Below, one piece after another: positions 51,696 through 60,548 of a stretch of 64,000 nt of DNA. A model generated the notes under the pieces. The model saw only the letters and a list, made by a program, of their open reading frames with translations, was not told the origin of the DNA and searched no databases. Within the stretch, counting starts at the first letter, position 1, and each line of letters starts with the position of its first letter. Source of the stretch: Chryseobacterium cucumeris (GTDB lineage: Bacteria; Bacteroidota; Bacteroidia; Flavobacteriales; Weeksellaceae); assembly GCF_001593385.1 (NCBI RefSeq), contig NZ_LUVZ01000001.1, forward strand, positions 1,054,001 to 1,118,000, in the 5' to 3' direction. A program made the position numbers and the translations under genes.

Positions 51696-54167
51696 TTACT
51701 TCTTTATCACCTCCCAAAGACTCATCACCTCTATATTTTCCAAAGGTTTTGAAAGGGTAATTCTTTTTGAAGTTCCCGGAAGCAGGTCAAAGAAATTATC
51801 GCTGAAGTGAGTATCGCCGATTAAATAAATGTCCTTAGCCAGCTTATCTGTTGAAATTTCAATTTCAGTGGGTGATATTTTCCTGATTTTAATATCAGGT
51901 TGTAAGAGTTTCAGATCTTTTGGTTTACTAAAGAAGAACAGCTTTTCGAATTTTGTGTCTTTTTCGGAACTGACCTTTAAAACAGTTGCGGACAAATCAA
52001 ACTGACCCAGTTCTGATTTAATGATACTTCGTATTTTCTTACTTACATCAGCTTTTACATTATCTGACTGACTGCTTTTCCAAAGTATTTTTCCTTTGAA
52101 ATCAATCAATTCAAATTTTGTCTCTGTTTTCAGTTCTTTCAGGAGATCGCTTATCAGATAGACATCATAGCTTTTTTCGGTTTCCGCTATTGATACCAAA
52201 ACAGGTTCAAAGCTTCTTTTCGCCTGATAATGGAAGGCTTTCCAGTTTCCAAGATAATCAATGGAAGACCAGGAAACTACCGGCCAGCAATCATTCAGCT
52301 GCCAATACAAAGTTCCCATATTGTAAGGCTTTGCACGGCGGTGAGCTTCAATAGCAATCTGCATTCCTCTTGCCTGTAACAGTTGTGAAACGTAATTGTA
52401 TTGTGTAAAATCTGTTGGAATTTTATAATCACGCTTCAGATATTCATTAATAATATCCCAGCCGCGGGCATGTTTTTCGTGAGCTTTAATGGTTGGATTC
52501 TGAAGGCTTAAATCCAGAGTTCCGGAGAACATTGATTTTGTAGTTTCAAGGCTAGGTGTACCCTGAAAGCCATATTCAGACATGAAACGCCCTACTTTTT
52601 CGTTGTAAATTTCAAAAGGCTGCTCACCCCACCAAACGCCCCAGTAATGAGAATCTCCTTCGGTAAGACTTTCTTTATGTCCCCAACCAATGGAGGGAGA
52701 ACTTGGCCAATATATATTTTTATCCGATTTCAGATTTTCTGCCAATGCATTAGGAATTACCTCATGAAACAGCTTCTTATAATCTTTCCAAACCTGAAGA
52801 GAGTCATTTTTTGAATATTTAAACTGTTTCTGATAGCCCCAGTTGACAATCGCTTCATCAATTTCATTATTTCCGCACCACAAAGCAATGGACGGATGAT
52901 TCTGAAGTCTGTTCACCTGATCTTTTACTTCTTCTTTTACATTGTTTAAAAATGCTTCATCTGACGGATAAAAGCTACCTGCAAACATAAAATCCTGCCA
53001 GACCAGGATACCGTTTTCATCACAGGCTTTGTAAAATTCATCGTCTTCATATATACCTCCGCCCCAGATACGGATCATATTCATATGGGCATCTTTGGTA
53101 TCTTTGATCAGTTTCTGGTATTTTTCTTTGGTCATCCTAGGTGAAAAACTATCTCCCGGAATCCAGTTTGTTCCTTTGATATATAATGGCTGTCCATTCA
53201 CTTTAAAATAGAATGATTTTCCCTTTTCGTCTTTTTCCTGAACCAATTCTACCGTTCTTAATCCTATTCTGAGATTTTTAGCATCAATGTTTTTCTGATC
53301 TTTAGCTAATTTTACTTCAAAATCATAGAGATGAGCCTCACCACGCCCGTTAGGCTGCCAAAGCTTCATTCCGCCAGTTTCGTAAGGAACAGAGACTGTA
53401 TTGATTCCTTTTTTCAGAGATACTTTTCTGTGGGTTTTATTAAGATCTAAGGTATAGTCTCCTGCATTTTCAGCATAAATTTCTATGTCAAAATGTAAGT
53501 CTGTAGAAGCTCCAGAGGTGCTTTTCTGAATATCTTTAACAGTTATAATTTTGGCGTTATTCCAGAATTCCAGCTGAACATCTTTCCAAATTCCTGCCGT
53601 AACCAATCTTGGTCCCCAATCCCAGCCAAACTGATATTGTGCTTTTCTCACAAAACTTCTTGGTGATTCCGGTAGGGTGAACGGAATTTTTTTCGCTAAT
53701 TCCTTTCCGGTATTCACTGCAGATTTAAACTTAATCTGAACTGTATTTTTTCCTGTTTTCAGATATGGTTTCACCGGAATTTCCCATTTTCTGAACATAT
53801 TATCTGTTTTCTTTAACAGTTTTCCATTAAGATAAATTTCTGAAAATGTATCCAGACCGTTAAAAACAAGATCAATATTGTCATTTTTCAATTCCTGAGA
53901 AGAGACTGTAAATGTTGCCTGATAATCCCAGTCTTCGTTTTCTATCCATTGTACTTTCTTTTCATTTTCATCGTGATAAGGATCGGGAATCACCTTGTTA
54001 TTCATTAAATCCAGATGAACGGTTCCCGGAACTTTTGCAGGAAGCCAGTTTTGATCTTTTGAATTTTTAAACTGCCAGTTCTCCAAAGACAAGCTTCTTT
54101 GTGAAAACTGCGCGGAAAGGGTATTCTGCATAAAAAGGAAAACAAAAAGGATCGTTTTATTCATCAA
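51696..54167 (-). CDS. Glycoside hydrolase family 2, beta-mannosidase type
   Basis: Exported glycosidase of 823 residues. Signal peptide to about residue 19. GH2 layout: sugar-binding domain (LSLENWQFKNSKD; VPGTVHLDLM; DTFSEIYLNGKLL), immunoglobulin-like domain, TIM barrel, C-terminal beta domains. The acid/base Glu435 is in WCGNNEIDEA and the nucleophile Glu531 is in RFMSEYGFQG, both fitting beta-mannosidase-like members. It likely removes mannose from glycan ends in the periplasm. It is not part of a polysaccharide-utilisation cluster here. Confidence 0.92.
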   Translation of the reverse strand: MMNKTILFVFLFMQNTLSAQFSQRSLSLENWQFKNSKDQNWLPAKVPGTVHLDLMNNKVIPDPYHDENEKKVQWIENEDWDYQATFTVSSQELKNDNIDLVFNGLDTFSEIYLNGKLLKKTDNMFRKWEIPVKPYLKTGKNTVQIKFKSAVNTGKELAKKIPFTLPESPRSFVRKAQYQFGWDWGPRLVTAGIWKDVQLEFWNNAKIITVKDIQKSTSGASTDLHFDIEIYAENAGDYTLDLNKTHRKVSLKKGINTVSVPYETGGMKLWQPNGRGEAHLYDFEVKLAKDQKNIDAKNLRIGLRTVELVQEKDEKGKSFYFKVNGQPLYIKGTNWIPGDSFSPRMTKEKYQKLIKDTKDAHMNMIRIWGGGIYEDDEFYKACDENGILVWQDFMFAGSFYPSDEAFLNNVKEEVKDQVNRLQNHPSIALWCGNNEIDEAIVNWGYQKQFKYSKNDSLQVWKDYKKLFHEVIPNALAENLKSDKNIYWPSSPSIGWGHKESLTEGDSHYWGVWWGEQPFEIYNEKVGRFMSEYGFQGTPSLETTKSMFSGTLDLSLQNPTIKAHEKHARGWDIINEYLKRDYKIPTDFTQYNYVSQLLQARGMQIAIEAHRRAKPYNMGTLYWQLNDCWPVVSWSSIDYLGNWKAFHYQAKRSFEPVLVSIAETEKSYDVYLISDLLKELKTETKFELIDFKGKILWKSSQSDNVKADVSKKIRSIIKSELGQFDLSATVLKVSSEKDTKFEKLFFFSKPKDLKLLQPDIKIRKISPTEIEISTDKLAKDIYLIGDTHFSDNFFDLLPGTSKRITLSKPLENIEVMSLWEVIKK

Positions 54168-54202
54168 TAAATTTGTTTTGAATTGTTATCATACCAGCGA
54201 TT

Positions 54203-54271
54203 TTGTCATTCCGAGGAATGAAGGAATCTCTATTTTTATTGGTTAAGTTCCCGCTACGCTTGGAATGACAA
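54203..54271. repeat. Dispersed inverted repeat
   Basis: TTGTCATTCC (54203-54212) and GGAATGACAA (54262-54271) are exact inverted copies enclosing GAGGAATGAAGGAATC. A related word occurs at 50513-50534. Located between cutC and the beta-mannosidase gene. Confidence 0.65.
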
Positions 54272-54283
54272 CCAGAGTGCATA

Positions 54284-54946
54284 TTATTTATTCTTCAATG
54301 CAACCACTTCATCCGGGTTGGCAAAAGCCCCACCATCCGTAATGGCTGAAGAATGGAAGTAACCCGCATGAGTAAATGCTCTAATCTCTTCAATATTGGA
54401 TGAACGCAGACCACCTCCAACAAGGATTTCTATTCTTCCACTGGAAAGTTCAACAAGTTTCTTAAGATTTTCTTTTCCTTCAGATACATTCGGTTTCTGA
54501 CCGGAGGTAAGAATGGTTGTAAAACCACATTCGATTACTTTTTCCAGAGAATCTTCCAGATTTGCGGCACGGTCAAAGGCACGGTGAAAAGTACATGGAA
54601 GCGGTTTTGCCAATTCGACTAAAACTTTATTCTGCTCTATATTAATCTCATCATTTTCATCCAGGATACCGAATACAAAACCATCTGCATGTAAAGATTT
54701 TAAATGAACCAAATCATTTTTCATCTGCTCAAATTCCGAATCTGAATAGGTAAAATCTCCACCTCTTGGACGAATCATCACAAAAATCGGGAGCGTAATT
54801 TTTTCACGAAGCTTCTTCATGGTTTCGAAATCCGGAGTAGTTCCACCTTCACTGAGTCCATCACATAATTCGATTCTGTCTGCCCCATTTTCAAAAGCAA
54901 TTACTGCTGATTCAGGATTAAAACAAGCTATTTCTATTTTTGACAT
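54284..54946 (-). CDS. cutC: CutC-family copper homeostasis protein
   Basis: A 220-residue TIM barrel. The N-terminus MSKIEIACFNPESAVIAFENGADRIELCDGLSEGGTTPDFETMKKLRE is the CutC signature; VMIRPRGGDFTYSDSEFEQM and TILTSGQKPNVSEG follow. I chose the ATG at 54946 rather than 54988, which would overlap the preceding gene's end. The family is linked to copper handling in bacteria, though its biochemical role is poorly defined. Confidence 0.93.
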   Translation of the reverse strand: MSKIEIACFNPESAVIAFENGADRIELCDGLSEGGTTPDFETMKKLREKITLPIFVMIRPRGGDFTYSDSEFEQMKNDLVHLKSLHADGFVFGILDENDEINIEQNKVLVELAKPLPCTFHRAFDRAANLEDSLEKVIECGFTTILTSGQKPNVSEGKENLKKLVELSSGRIEILVGGGLRSSNIEEIRAFTHAGYFHSSAITDGGAFANPDEVVALKNK

Positions 54947-54966
54947 TGTATTGTATCTATTAAATT

Positions 54967-55521
54967 TTATTTCGGTTCGTCTTGCCATACATCCGCAATC
55001 AGAAAAGAACCGTTTTCTTTTACTACTTTTATCACAGAGGGATATTGAGTTTTGAAGCCATCATCTCTCAATACTACATTGAATATATATTCATCCCTTG
55101 AAGACGACTTCAAATCGCAACTTTCTACTTCAATACTGTTCCAATCCTGAGCAGAGATCAAAAATCCTATGCCGACTCCAGCTTTACTGGTATCAAACTT
55201 AGACTTCCATTTATCCTGAAATTCTTTGTCGGTAAGACTTCCGTCTACATCCAGATTAACATTTGTTGCATCAGTTTTATAATCAAAATAATCTTTTGTG
55301 GTGATCTTCTGCATATTCTTTTCTTCACTTCCAATATCAGCTTTAAAATAGTGGACAATACTTTTTTCCAACCATTTTTGGGCTTCTTCAGCTTCATTGG
55401 AATCATTATGCAAAACTACTTTTTCTTTTATTGGCTGGATTTCACCATCTTTTTTTATCTCCTTCTTTTCTTCCTTGCAAGCAATAATCATAAACAAGGA
55501 AGCGATAATCGTTCTTTTCAT
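54967..55521 (-). CDS. Lipoprotein of unknown function
   Basis: A 184-residue exported lipoprotein (signal MKRTIIASLFMIIAC, Cys15) with a Lys/Glu-rich linker. The body (about 50-184), with HYFKADIGSEEKNMQKITTKDYFDYK, resembles DUF3828-like domains, and ends with VIKVVKENGSFLIADVWQDEPK. Function is unknown. It ends 20 bp upstream of cutC in the same direction. Confidence 0.7.
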   Translation of the reverse strand: MKRTIIASLFMIIACKEEKKEIKKDGEIQPIKEKVVLHNDSNEAEEAQKWLEKSIVHYFKADIGSEEKNMQKITTKDYFDYKTDATNVNLDVDGSLTDKEFQDKWKSKFDTSKAGVGIGFLISAQDWNSIEVESCDLKSSSRDEYIFNVVLRDDGFKTQYPSVIKVVKENGSFLIADVWQDEPK

Positions 55522-55532
55522 ATTTGTTTTAT

Positions 55533-55598
55533 GTTTTGGCTAAAGCCAATGGGTATCTTTTATTTGTTTAAATGGGCTGAAGCCCACTTCTATTGAAT
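55533..55598. repeat. Dispersed palindromic repeat, copy 2
   Basis: TTTTGGCTAAAGCCAATGG followed after about 20 bp by GGGCTGAAGCCC and TTCTATTGAAT. It matches the copy at 23197-23264 closely, in the same order. Confidence 0.75.
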
Positions 55599-55604
55599 TT
55601 TTAA

Positions 55605-56600
55605 TTATTTCAAAGCAAATTCAGGAGTTTCAAGGCGGTTTCCTTTCTGATCATAAACGGCAAAGTTGAATCCATCCTGAATACAATAAGATCCATATTC
55701 TCCCTGTTTATTGATGGCTATAAAACCTACCTGAATATCTTTCAGATTTTTATTTCTTCGCTGATTGATTTTTACAATTCTCTCTACAGCTTCTTTACAG
55801 GCTTCCTGTGGATTTCTGCCCTGTCTCATCAACTCAACCACAAGATGGGTTCCCACGGTTCTTATCACTTCTTCACCATGACCTGTTGCTGTAGCCGCTC
55901 CCACTTCATTATCTACAAACAAACCTGCTCCGATAATTGGGGAATCTCCTACCCTGCCATGCATTTTGAAAGCCATTCCACTCGTCGTACAGGCACCGGA
56001 AAGATTTCCTTGGGCATCCAAAGCAATCATTCCTATGGTATCGTGATTTTCAATATTGGCAATGGGTTTATATTGGCTGGTCTTTAACCATTCTTTCCAT
56101 TCTTTTTCTGATTCGGGAGTGAGAAGATTTTCTTTTTTAAAACCTTGTGAAAGGGCAAACTGCAATGCTCCGTCACCAACCAGCATAACGTGTGGTGTCT
56201 TTTCCATGACAGCTCTGGCTACAGAAATAGGATTTTTAACATATTCCAGGCAGGCTACAGAACCGATATTATAATTTTCATCCATGATACAAGCATCCAG
56301 CGTTACCCTTCCGTCTCTGTCCGGACGTCCTCCATATCCTACACTTCTTTCTTTTGGATCTAATTCTACAAGACGGACTCCTTTTTCTACAGCATCCAAA
56401 GCTCTTCCTCCTTTTCCAAGGATTGTCCAAGCTTCTTCGTTGGCTTTTAATCCGAAATTCCAGGTGGAGAGTACAATAGGTTTGTTGACGATTTTTTTAC
56501 TTTCAGGCAGATTTCCGGCCATCACATCTAAAGGATTAATGGTAAGGGCTGCTGTGGCAATTCCCAGTTTTTTAATAAAACTTCTTCGGTTATTGTTCAT
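55605..56600 (-). CDS. Glycosylasparaginase (N4-(beta-N-acetylglucosaminyl)-L-asparaginase), Tat-exported
   Basis: N-terminal nucleophile hydrolase that cleaves the bond between GlcNAc and Asn in glycoproteins. The 331-residue precursor starts with a twin-arginine signal (NNRRSFIKKLGIATAALTINP). It is processed at Asp187-Thr188 in ENHDTIGMIAL, freeing the catalytic Thr188. Substrate-binding residues follow in HGRVGDSPIIGAGLFVDNEVGAATATGHGEE. This enzyme class was characterised in Elizabethkingia/Flavobacterium meningosepticum. It likely completes release of sugars from N-glycoproteins scavenged by the cell. Confidence 0.95.
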   Translation of the reverse strand: MNNNRRSFIKKLGIATAALTINPLDVMAGNLPESKKIVNKPIVLSTWNFGLKANEEAWTILGKGGRALDAVEKGVRLVELDPKERSVGYGGRPDRDGRVTLDACIMDENYNIGSVACLEYVKNPISVARAVMEKTPHVMLVGDGALQFALSQGFKKENLLTPESEKEWKEWLKTSQYKPIANIENHDTIGMIALDAQGNLSGACTTSGMAFKMHGRVGDSPIIGAGLFVDNEVGAATATGHGEEVIRTVGTHLVVELMRQGRNPQEACKEAVERIVKINQRRNKNLKDIQVGFIAINKQGEYGSYCIQDGFNFAVYDQKGNRLETPEFALK

Positions 56601-56728
56601 TGTATGTCAAAATTATTTAATACAAAGCAAATATCTTAAAAAAATTCGTTGAAAGTCTTATGGCTTTTTCACTATTTTTTCTTTCCTATTTTTTCTTATT
56701 TTTATATTGGTTATTATAATGAATATTT

Positions 56729-57328
56729 ATGTTTAAAACGTTTAGAAGAATGGATTGCTTTAAGGAATTATCTGATGAAGAAATTCAGGTCCTTGCAAGC
56801 ATCAGTACTCCCAAACTTCTTCGGAAAAAAGAAAAACTTTTAGAGCCAGGCCAGCCATTTAACCATTTATTTATATTGACAGGTGGTCTTCTGAGATTTT
56901 TCTTTGATGATGAAAACGGAGTTGAAATCAATACTTTTCTGCCCTCAGAAAAAGAGGTTGCTTTTATGGAAAGCCCGGAATCTTATTCCCCGGAAGGCAC
57001 AAAAAAATATACCATACAGGCTGTCATTGATTCTCAAATTTTTCTTTTTAATAAAGGCGAATTTGAGCAGACTGCATTTCAGCATAAAGGAATTTACAAT
57101 TTGTACTTAAAATCTTTAAAGCAGATTATCAGCATCTTATCCGCACGTACAGAACAGTTTTGCAAAAGTTCTCCGCTTTCCCGCTATGAAGATTTCCTGA
57201 GCAACCATCCGTTTGTGTGTCAAAATGCAAACAGAAAGTATATTGCCAATTTTTTGGGTATTACCCCTAATTCTCTTTCCCGTATAACTGCCCGTGACAA
57301 TAAAAAAAAGAATCAAGGAAAAAAATAA
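56729..57328 (+). CDS. Crp/Fnr-family transcriptional regulator
   Basis: A 199-residue regulator with a cyclic-nucleotide-like sensor fold (KEKLLEPGQPFNHLFILTGGLLRFFFDDENGVEINTF, about 35-75) and a C-terminal HTH whose recognition part reads YIANFLGITPNSLSRITARD. No Fe-S Cys set is visible, so it is not a classic Fnr. It is upstream of, and in line with, the DUF3302-HlyD-TolC genes, and could also act on other promoters in this region. Confidence 0.88.
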   Translation: MFKTFRRMDCFKELSDEEIQVLASISTPKLLRKKEKLLEPGQPFNHLFILTGGLLRFFFDDENGVEINTFLPSEKEVAFMESPESYSPEGTKKYTIQAVIDSQIFLFNKGEFEQTAFQHKGIYNLYLKSLKQIISILSARTEQFCKSSPLSRYEDFLSNHPFVCQNANRKYIANFLGITPNSLSRITARDNKKKNQGKK

Positions 57329-57558
57329 CTTAAGAATATTTTTAATTATTCTGTTCAGTATAATTTTGTCCGGTCAAAAACTTGTTCTTCACCAATAAAA
57401 AAACCAAATGAAAAAAAATATAATCATCTTCCAAGCAGTACATCTTATAGAATAGTCTTTACATCTTAACAGAGTAGTATGTGAATGTCCGGGTTTTCAT
57501 CCGGGTATTAATTTGTATTTTCTTAAGTCAACATTTTATTACCATTTTATACCAATTT

Positions 57559-57924
57559 ATGCAAAGAATAACCACCATTCTCTGCCTGTTATTAGCATGC
57601 AATTTTGTGCAGGCCTCTACAGGCAATGTTGAAGACAAAATAGCCGACGGAGCATCCTGGCTTATCTTATTTGTATTGCCTATTGCAGGGATTTATCTCT
57701 TCTGGAAAGTTCATATTTACCCGGAAAAAGTAGCAGAAAAGAAAAACCATCCCCAGCTGAACGCTATCAAAAGTATGTGTCTTCTTTCTCTGATCTTTGG
57801 CGGTCTTTTATGGCCAGTTGCCTTAATTTGGGCCAACTATGACTATGGAAACCAGACGGCTCCTGAAAGAGAGAAAGACAACACAGATTTGCCTGAAGAA
57901 GAATTAAAACCTATCGAAAATTAA
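57559..57924 (+). CDS. DUF3302 membrane protein (YiaW-like)
   Basis: A 121-residue inner-membrane protein, likely translated from ATG 57559: MQRITTILCLLLACNFVQAS is a signal or first helix, followed by WLILFVLPIAGIYLFWKVHIYPEKVAEKKNHPQL and MCLLSLIFGGLLWPVALIWANYDYG, a DUF3302 hallmark. In E. coli, YiaW of this family is adjacent to HlyD-like YiaV. The same pairing is seen here, with the HlyD gene 5 bp downstream. A GTG at 57481 in frame would prepend a long hydrophobic segment and is less likely. Confidence 0.82.
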   Translation: MQRITTILCLLLACNFVQASTGNVEDKIADGASWLILFVLPIAGIYLFWKVHIYPEKVAEKKNHPQLNAIKSMCLLSLIFGGLLWPVALIWANYDYGNQTAPEREKDNTDLPEEELKPIEN

Positions 57925-57929
57925 AAAAC

Positions 57930-59087
57930 ATGCTGGAATTACTAGTTGCAATATATGCGGGAATATGCTGGCTTCTTATTAAAAAATTAAAACTGATCCC
58001 GTGGACATTTACCACACAGGTAATCGTATATTCATTGCCTATCTTCGGATCTATCGCTTTGATATTAAGTTTAAATTATTATTGCCCTATTACCTCTGAT
58101 GTAAAGGTGGGAAACAGAAGTGTGGATATTACTACGCAGGTTTTGGGAAAGGTGAAAAAAGTATATGTGAGTACCAACCAGGAAGTAAAAAAGGGAGATA
58201 CTTTATTTGTACTTGACAGGGAACCTTATATACAGGAAATTAAATCACTGGAAGCTAAGCTGAGCAGTATGAAAGCTACTGTACATTCTTATGATGCAGA
58301 TATTTCGGCTTCCAGAAAAAATATTTCTGCATTACAATCTCAGCTTGATCTAGCCAACAAAAGAGTAGCGCAATATCAGGAGCTTGTACAGGCAGGAGCA
58401 GCCAACAAGTTCGATCTTGAACAGGCGATCACGAATGTCCGCGATCTTCAGTCAAGAATCAGTGCTGCACAATCACAACAGCAGTCTTTGGAAACAAAGT
58501 CCAATGCTTCTTATGGCGGAGAAAATTCATCAGTATCTGAGATTCAGGCTAAGCTGGATCAGGCAAAATGGAATCTTTCCCAGACCGTTGTTTTAGCACC
58601 AACAGATGGGATAATTCCGAATGTGCAGCTGAATGAAGGAGCTATTATGGCCCCATTCAAATCAGCATTTGTTCTGATTCAGAAGCAGCAGTCAGTTATT
58701 GGATTTTTTGCTCAGAACGAGCTTGAATCTGTAAAAAATGGAAATGAAGTAGAGCTTGCTCTTAAAACAGAACCTGGAAAAGTGGTAAAAGCTAAACTTG
58801 AATATGTAATTGATGCTACAAGCCAGGGAATCATGAATAATGCAGGAGGAATGCTGGGTGGAAATGGTTCTACGGCAGGGCTTCCTGATACTGCAAGACA
58901 ATTACCTGAGACCGATGGAAAATTGATTGCCAAGTTTGTATTGGAAGATAACCAGAAACAACTTACAGTGGGAGCAAGAGGAATGGCTGTGATCTATTCT
59001 GATCATATTAAACCTCTTCATCTTATCAGAAAAGTAATGGTGCGAATCAACAGTAAAATCAACTTCCTGATTCCTAAACTTCATTAA
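57930..59087 (+). CDS. HlyD/EmrA-type membrane fusion protein (YiaV-like)
   Basis: A 385-residue periplasmic adaptor. Two hydrophobic helices at about 1-20 and 25-52 anchor it, as in YiaV. Then a split biotinyl/lipoyl domain (SVDITTQVLGKVKKVYVSTNQEVKKGDTLFVLD; VVLAPTDGIIPNVQLNEGAIM), a coiled-coil hairpin (about 105-210, rich in Gln, Ala and Ser), and a beta-barrel part. It should link an inner-membrane transporter to the TolC-like protein encoded 1 bp downstream. No transporter gene is present in the operon. Confidence 0.9.
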   Translation: MLELLVAIYAGICWLLIKKLKLIPWTFTTQVIVYSLPIFGSIALILSLNYYCPITSDVKVGNRSVDITTQVLGKVKKVYVSTNQEVKKGDTLFVLDREPYIQEIKSLEAKLSSMKATVHSYDADISASRKNISALQSQLDLANKRVAQYQELVQAGAANKFDLEQAITNVRDLQSRISAAQSQQQSLETKSNASYGGENSSVSEIQAKLDQAKWNLSQTVVLAPTDGIIPNVQLNEGAIMAPFKSAFVLIQKQQSVIGFFAQNELESVKNGNEVELALKTEPGKVVKAKLEYVIDATSQGIMNNAGGMLGGNGSTAGLPDTARQLPETDGKLIAKFVLEDNQKQLTVGARGMAVIYSDHIKPLHLIRKVMVRINSKINFLIPKLH

Positions 59088-59088
59088 C

Positions 59089-60489
59089 ATGTATAAAAAG
59101 TTAGTTTTATTGAGCGTGCTCACTGTAAGCTTAAGCTCATGCATCGGTTATAAAGAAGCTACGAAGGAAAATATAAATGAGTTGAAAGAAAAAAGTGAAA
59201 TTGCTTCTCATATACAAATTCCGGATGACTGGATTTTTGACAGAAAAGCAAATTCAAAATCAATTTCCTATGACTGGATCAATGATCTTAAGACCTCACA
59301 GCTTGAAGCTTTGATTAATGAAGGAATGTTGTATAATGCAGATCTGATTATTGCCAGAGAAAAGCTTAACCAGATTGAGCTGGCAATGGAAATTGCCGGA
59401 AGCGACCTTTATCCAAGCGTAAGTGCTGTAGCCAACACTTCGAATAATCTGGTTAGTGGCAGTCAGGTTCAGCGTCTTGCGTTAAAAGCCAATTGGGAAA
59501 TTGACCTTTGGGGCAAAAATAAATCTTCACAGATGGCCAGCACCAGCAGCTATTTTTCTGCAAAACATCAGAATACACTGCTTCATCAGTCTATTGCAGG
59601 AATGATTGCCAAAGCTTATTATCTGAATATTGCAGGAAACATTCAGGAAAATAAGATTGAAAGCTATATTCAGAAGACCAAAGACCTGGAAAAACTCTAC
59701 ATTATTCAAAAGAAAGTTGGAACGGCAAATGCTATTGATGTGTCCAATATTTCTGCCGAAATTATTTCCCTGCAGGGTTATCTTGAAAAGATTAAAAATG
59801 CCAATATGCAGTCGAGAAGGTCGCTGGAACTTCTTACCGGAAAGTATCCGGAGGGAAAACTGGCAACCCAGAATTTCTTTAATTCTGTAAAAAGCAGTAT
59901 TCCTGCATCTTTTCCTCTGGAGCTTCTTGAAAACAGATCAGACATACAGGCGAGTCATTTCCAGATCGAAAAAGCTTTTTATGAAGTACAGGAAGCTAAA
60001 GCGGCAAGACTTCCATCATTAAATATAAGCTCATCGCTTGGGAGTGCAGGAAGTAATGTGGAATCTATTAATTCTTTATTTTCCAACCCTTTAATAAAAG
60101 TGGGCGGAGGATTAGTTTCTCCTCTATTCAATGGTGGAAAGCTTAAAAAGAATGTAGAAGTAAAAAATTCTCAGCAGAAACAAGTCGTTGAAGAATATTC
60201 TAAAGCTGTTCTGAATGCATTGAACGAAGTGGAATCTTCTTTAGCAAATCTCCGTTCTATTGAAAAACAGATGACTTATACAACTAATGCTGTCAATGAA
60301 CTGAAAAACAATATTTCTCTTACTGAAAAACAAATAAAGGTCGGTACCAGCAACAGTTTTGTACTGATTCGTAAACAAAGGGACCTATTGAAAAATGAAA
60401 TGAACCTCATCAATCTGGAACTTCAGTACAGAATAGAGCGTATAAATCTTTATATGGCTTTAGGTGCGGAGAACTTCATTTATTCATAA
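59089..60489 (+). CDS. TolC-like outer-membrane efflux lipoprotein
   Basis: A 466-residue outer-membrane factor of the NodT/OprM type. Signal MYKKLVLLSVLTVSLSSC with lipid anchor Cys18. The mature part has the duplicated long-helix pattern: LEALINEGMLYNADLIIAREKLNQIEL, NWEIDLWGKNKSS, ALNEVESSLANLRSIEKQMTYT and FVLIRKQRDLLKNEMNLINLEL. It provides the outer-membrane duct for the HlyD protein upstream (1 bp gap). Terminator follows. Confidence 0.92.
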   Translation: MYKKLVLLSVLTVSLSSCIGYKEATKENINELKEKSEIASHIQIPDDWIFDRKANSKSISYDWINDLKTSQLEALINEGMLYNADLIIAREKLNQIELAMEIAGSDLYPSVSAVANTSNNLVSGSQVQRLALKANWEIDLWGKNKSSQMASTSSYFSAKHQNTLLHQSIAGMIAKAYYLNIAGNIQENKIESYIQKTKDLEKLYIIQKKVGTANAIDVSNISAEIISLQGYLEKIKNANMQSRRSLELLTGKYPEGKLATQNFFNSVKSSIPASFPLELLENRSDIQASHFQIEKAFYEVQEAKAARLPSLNISSSLGSAGSNVESINSLFSNPLIKVGGGLVSPLFNGGKLKKNVEVKNSQQKQVVEEYSKAVLNALNEVESSLANLRSIEKQMTYTTNAVNELKNNISLTEKQIKVGTSNSFVLIRKQRDLLKNEMNLINLELQYRIERINLYMALGAENFIYS

Positions 60490-60503
60490 TTTTTATACTT
60501 GAG

Positions 60504-60535
60504 AGACTGCAGATTTTTTCTGCAGTCTTTTTTAT
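60504..60535 (+). terminator. Intrinsic terminator after the efflux operon
   Basis: AGACTGCAGA pairs with TCTGCAGTCT around a T-rich loop and is followed by TTTTTTATA. Confidence 0.85.
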
Positions 60536-60548
60536 AATTTATCTGATA

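Noticed and set aside
56284..56652. 122-residue open frame on the plus strand
   Set aside because: Antisense to the glycosylasparaginase gene; the latter has a Tat signal and the full catalytic site.
57481..57558. In-frame GTG start 26 codons upstream of the DUF3302 gene
   Set aside because: It would add a second hydrophobic segment before what looks like a normal signal peptide; ATG 57559 gives a family-like length.
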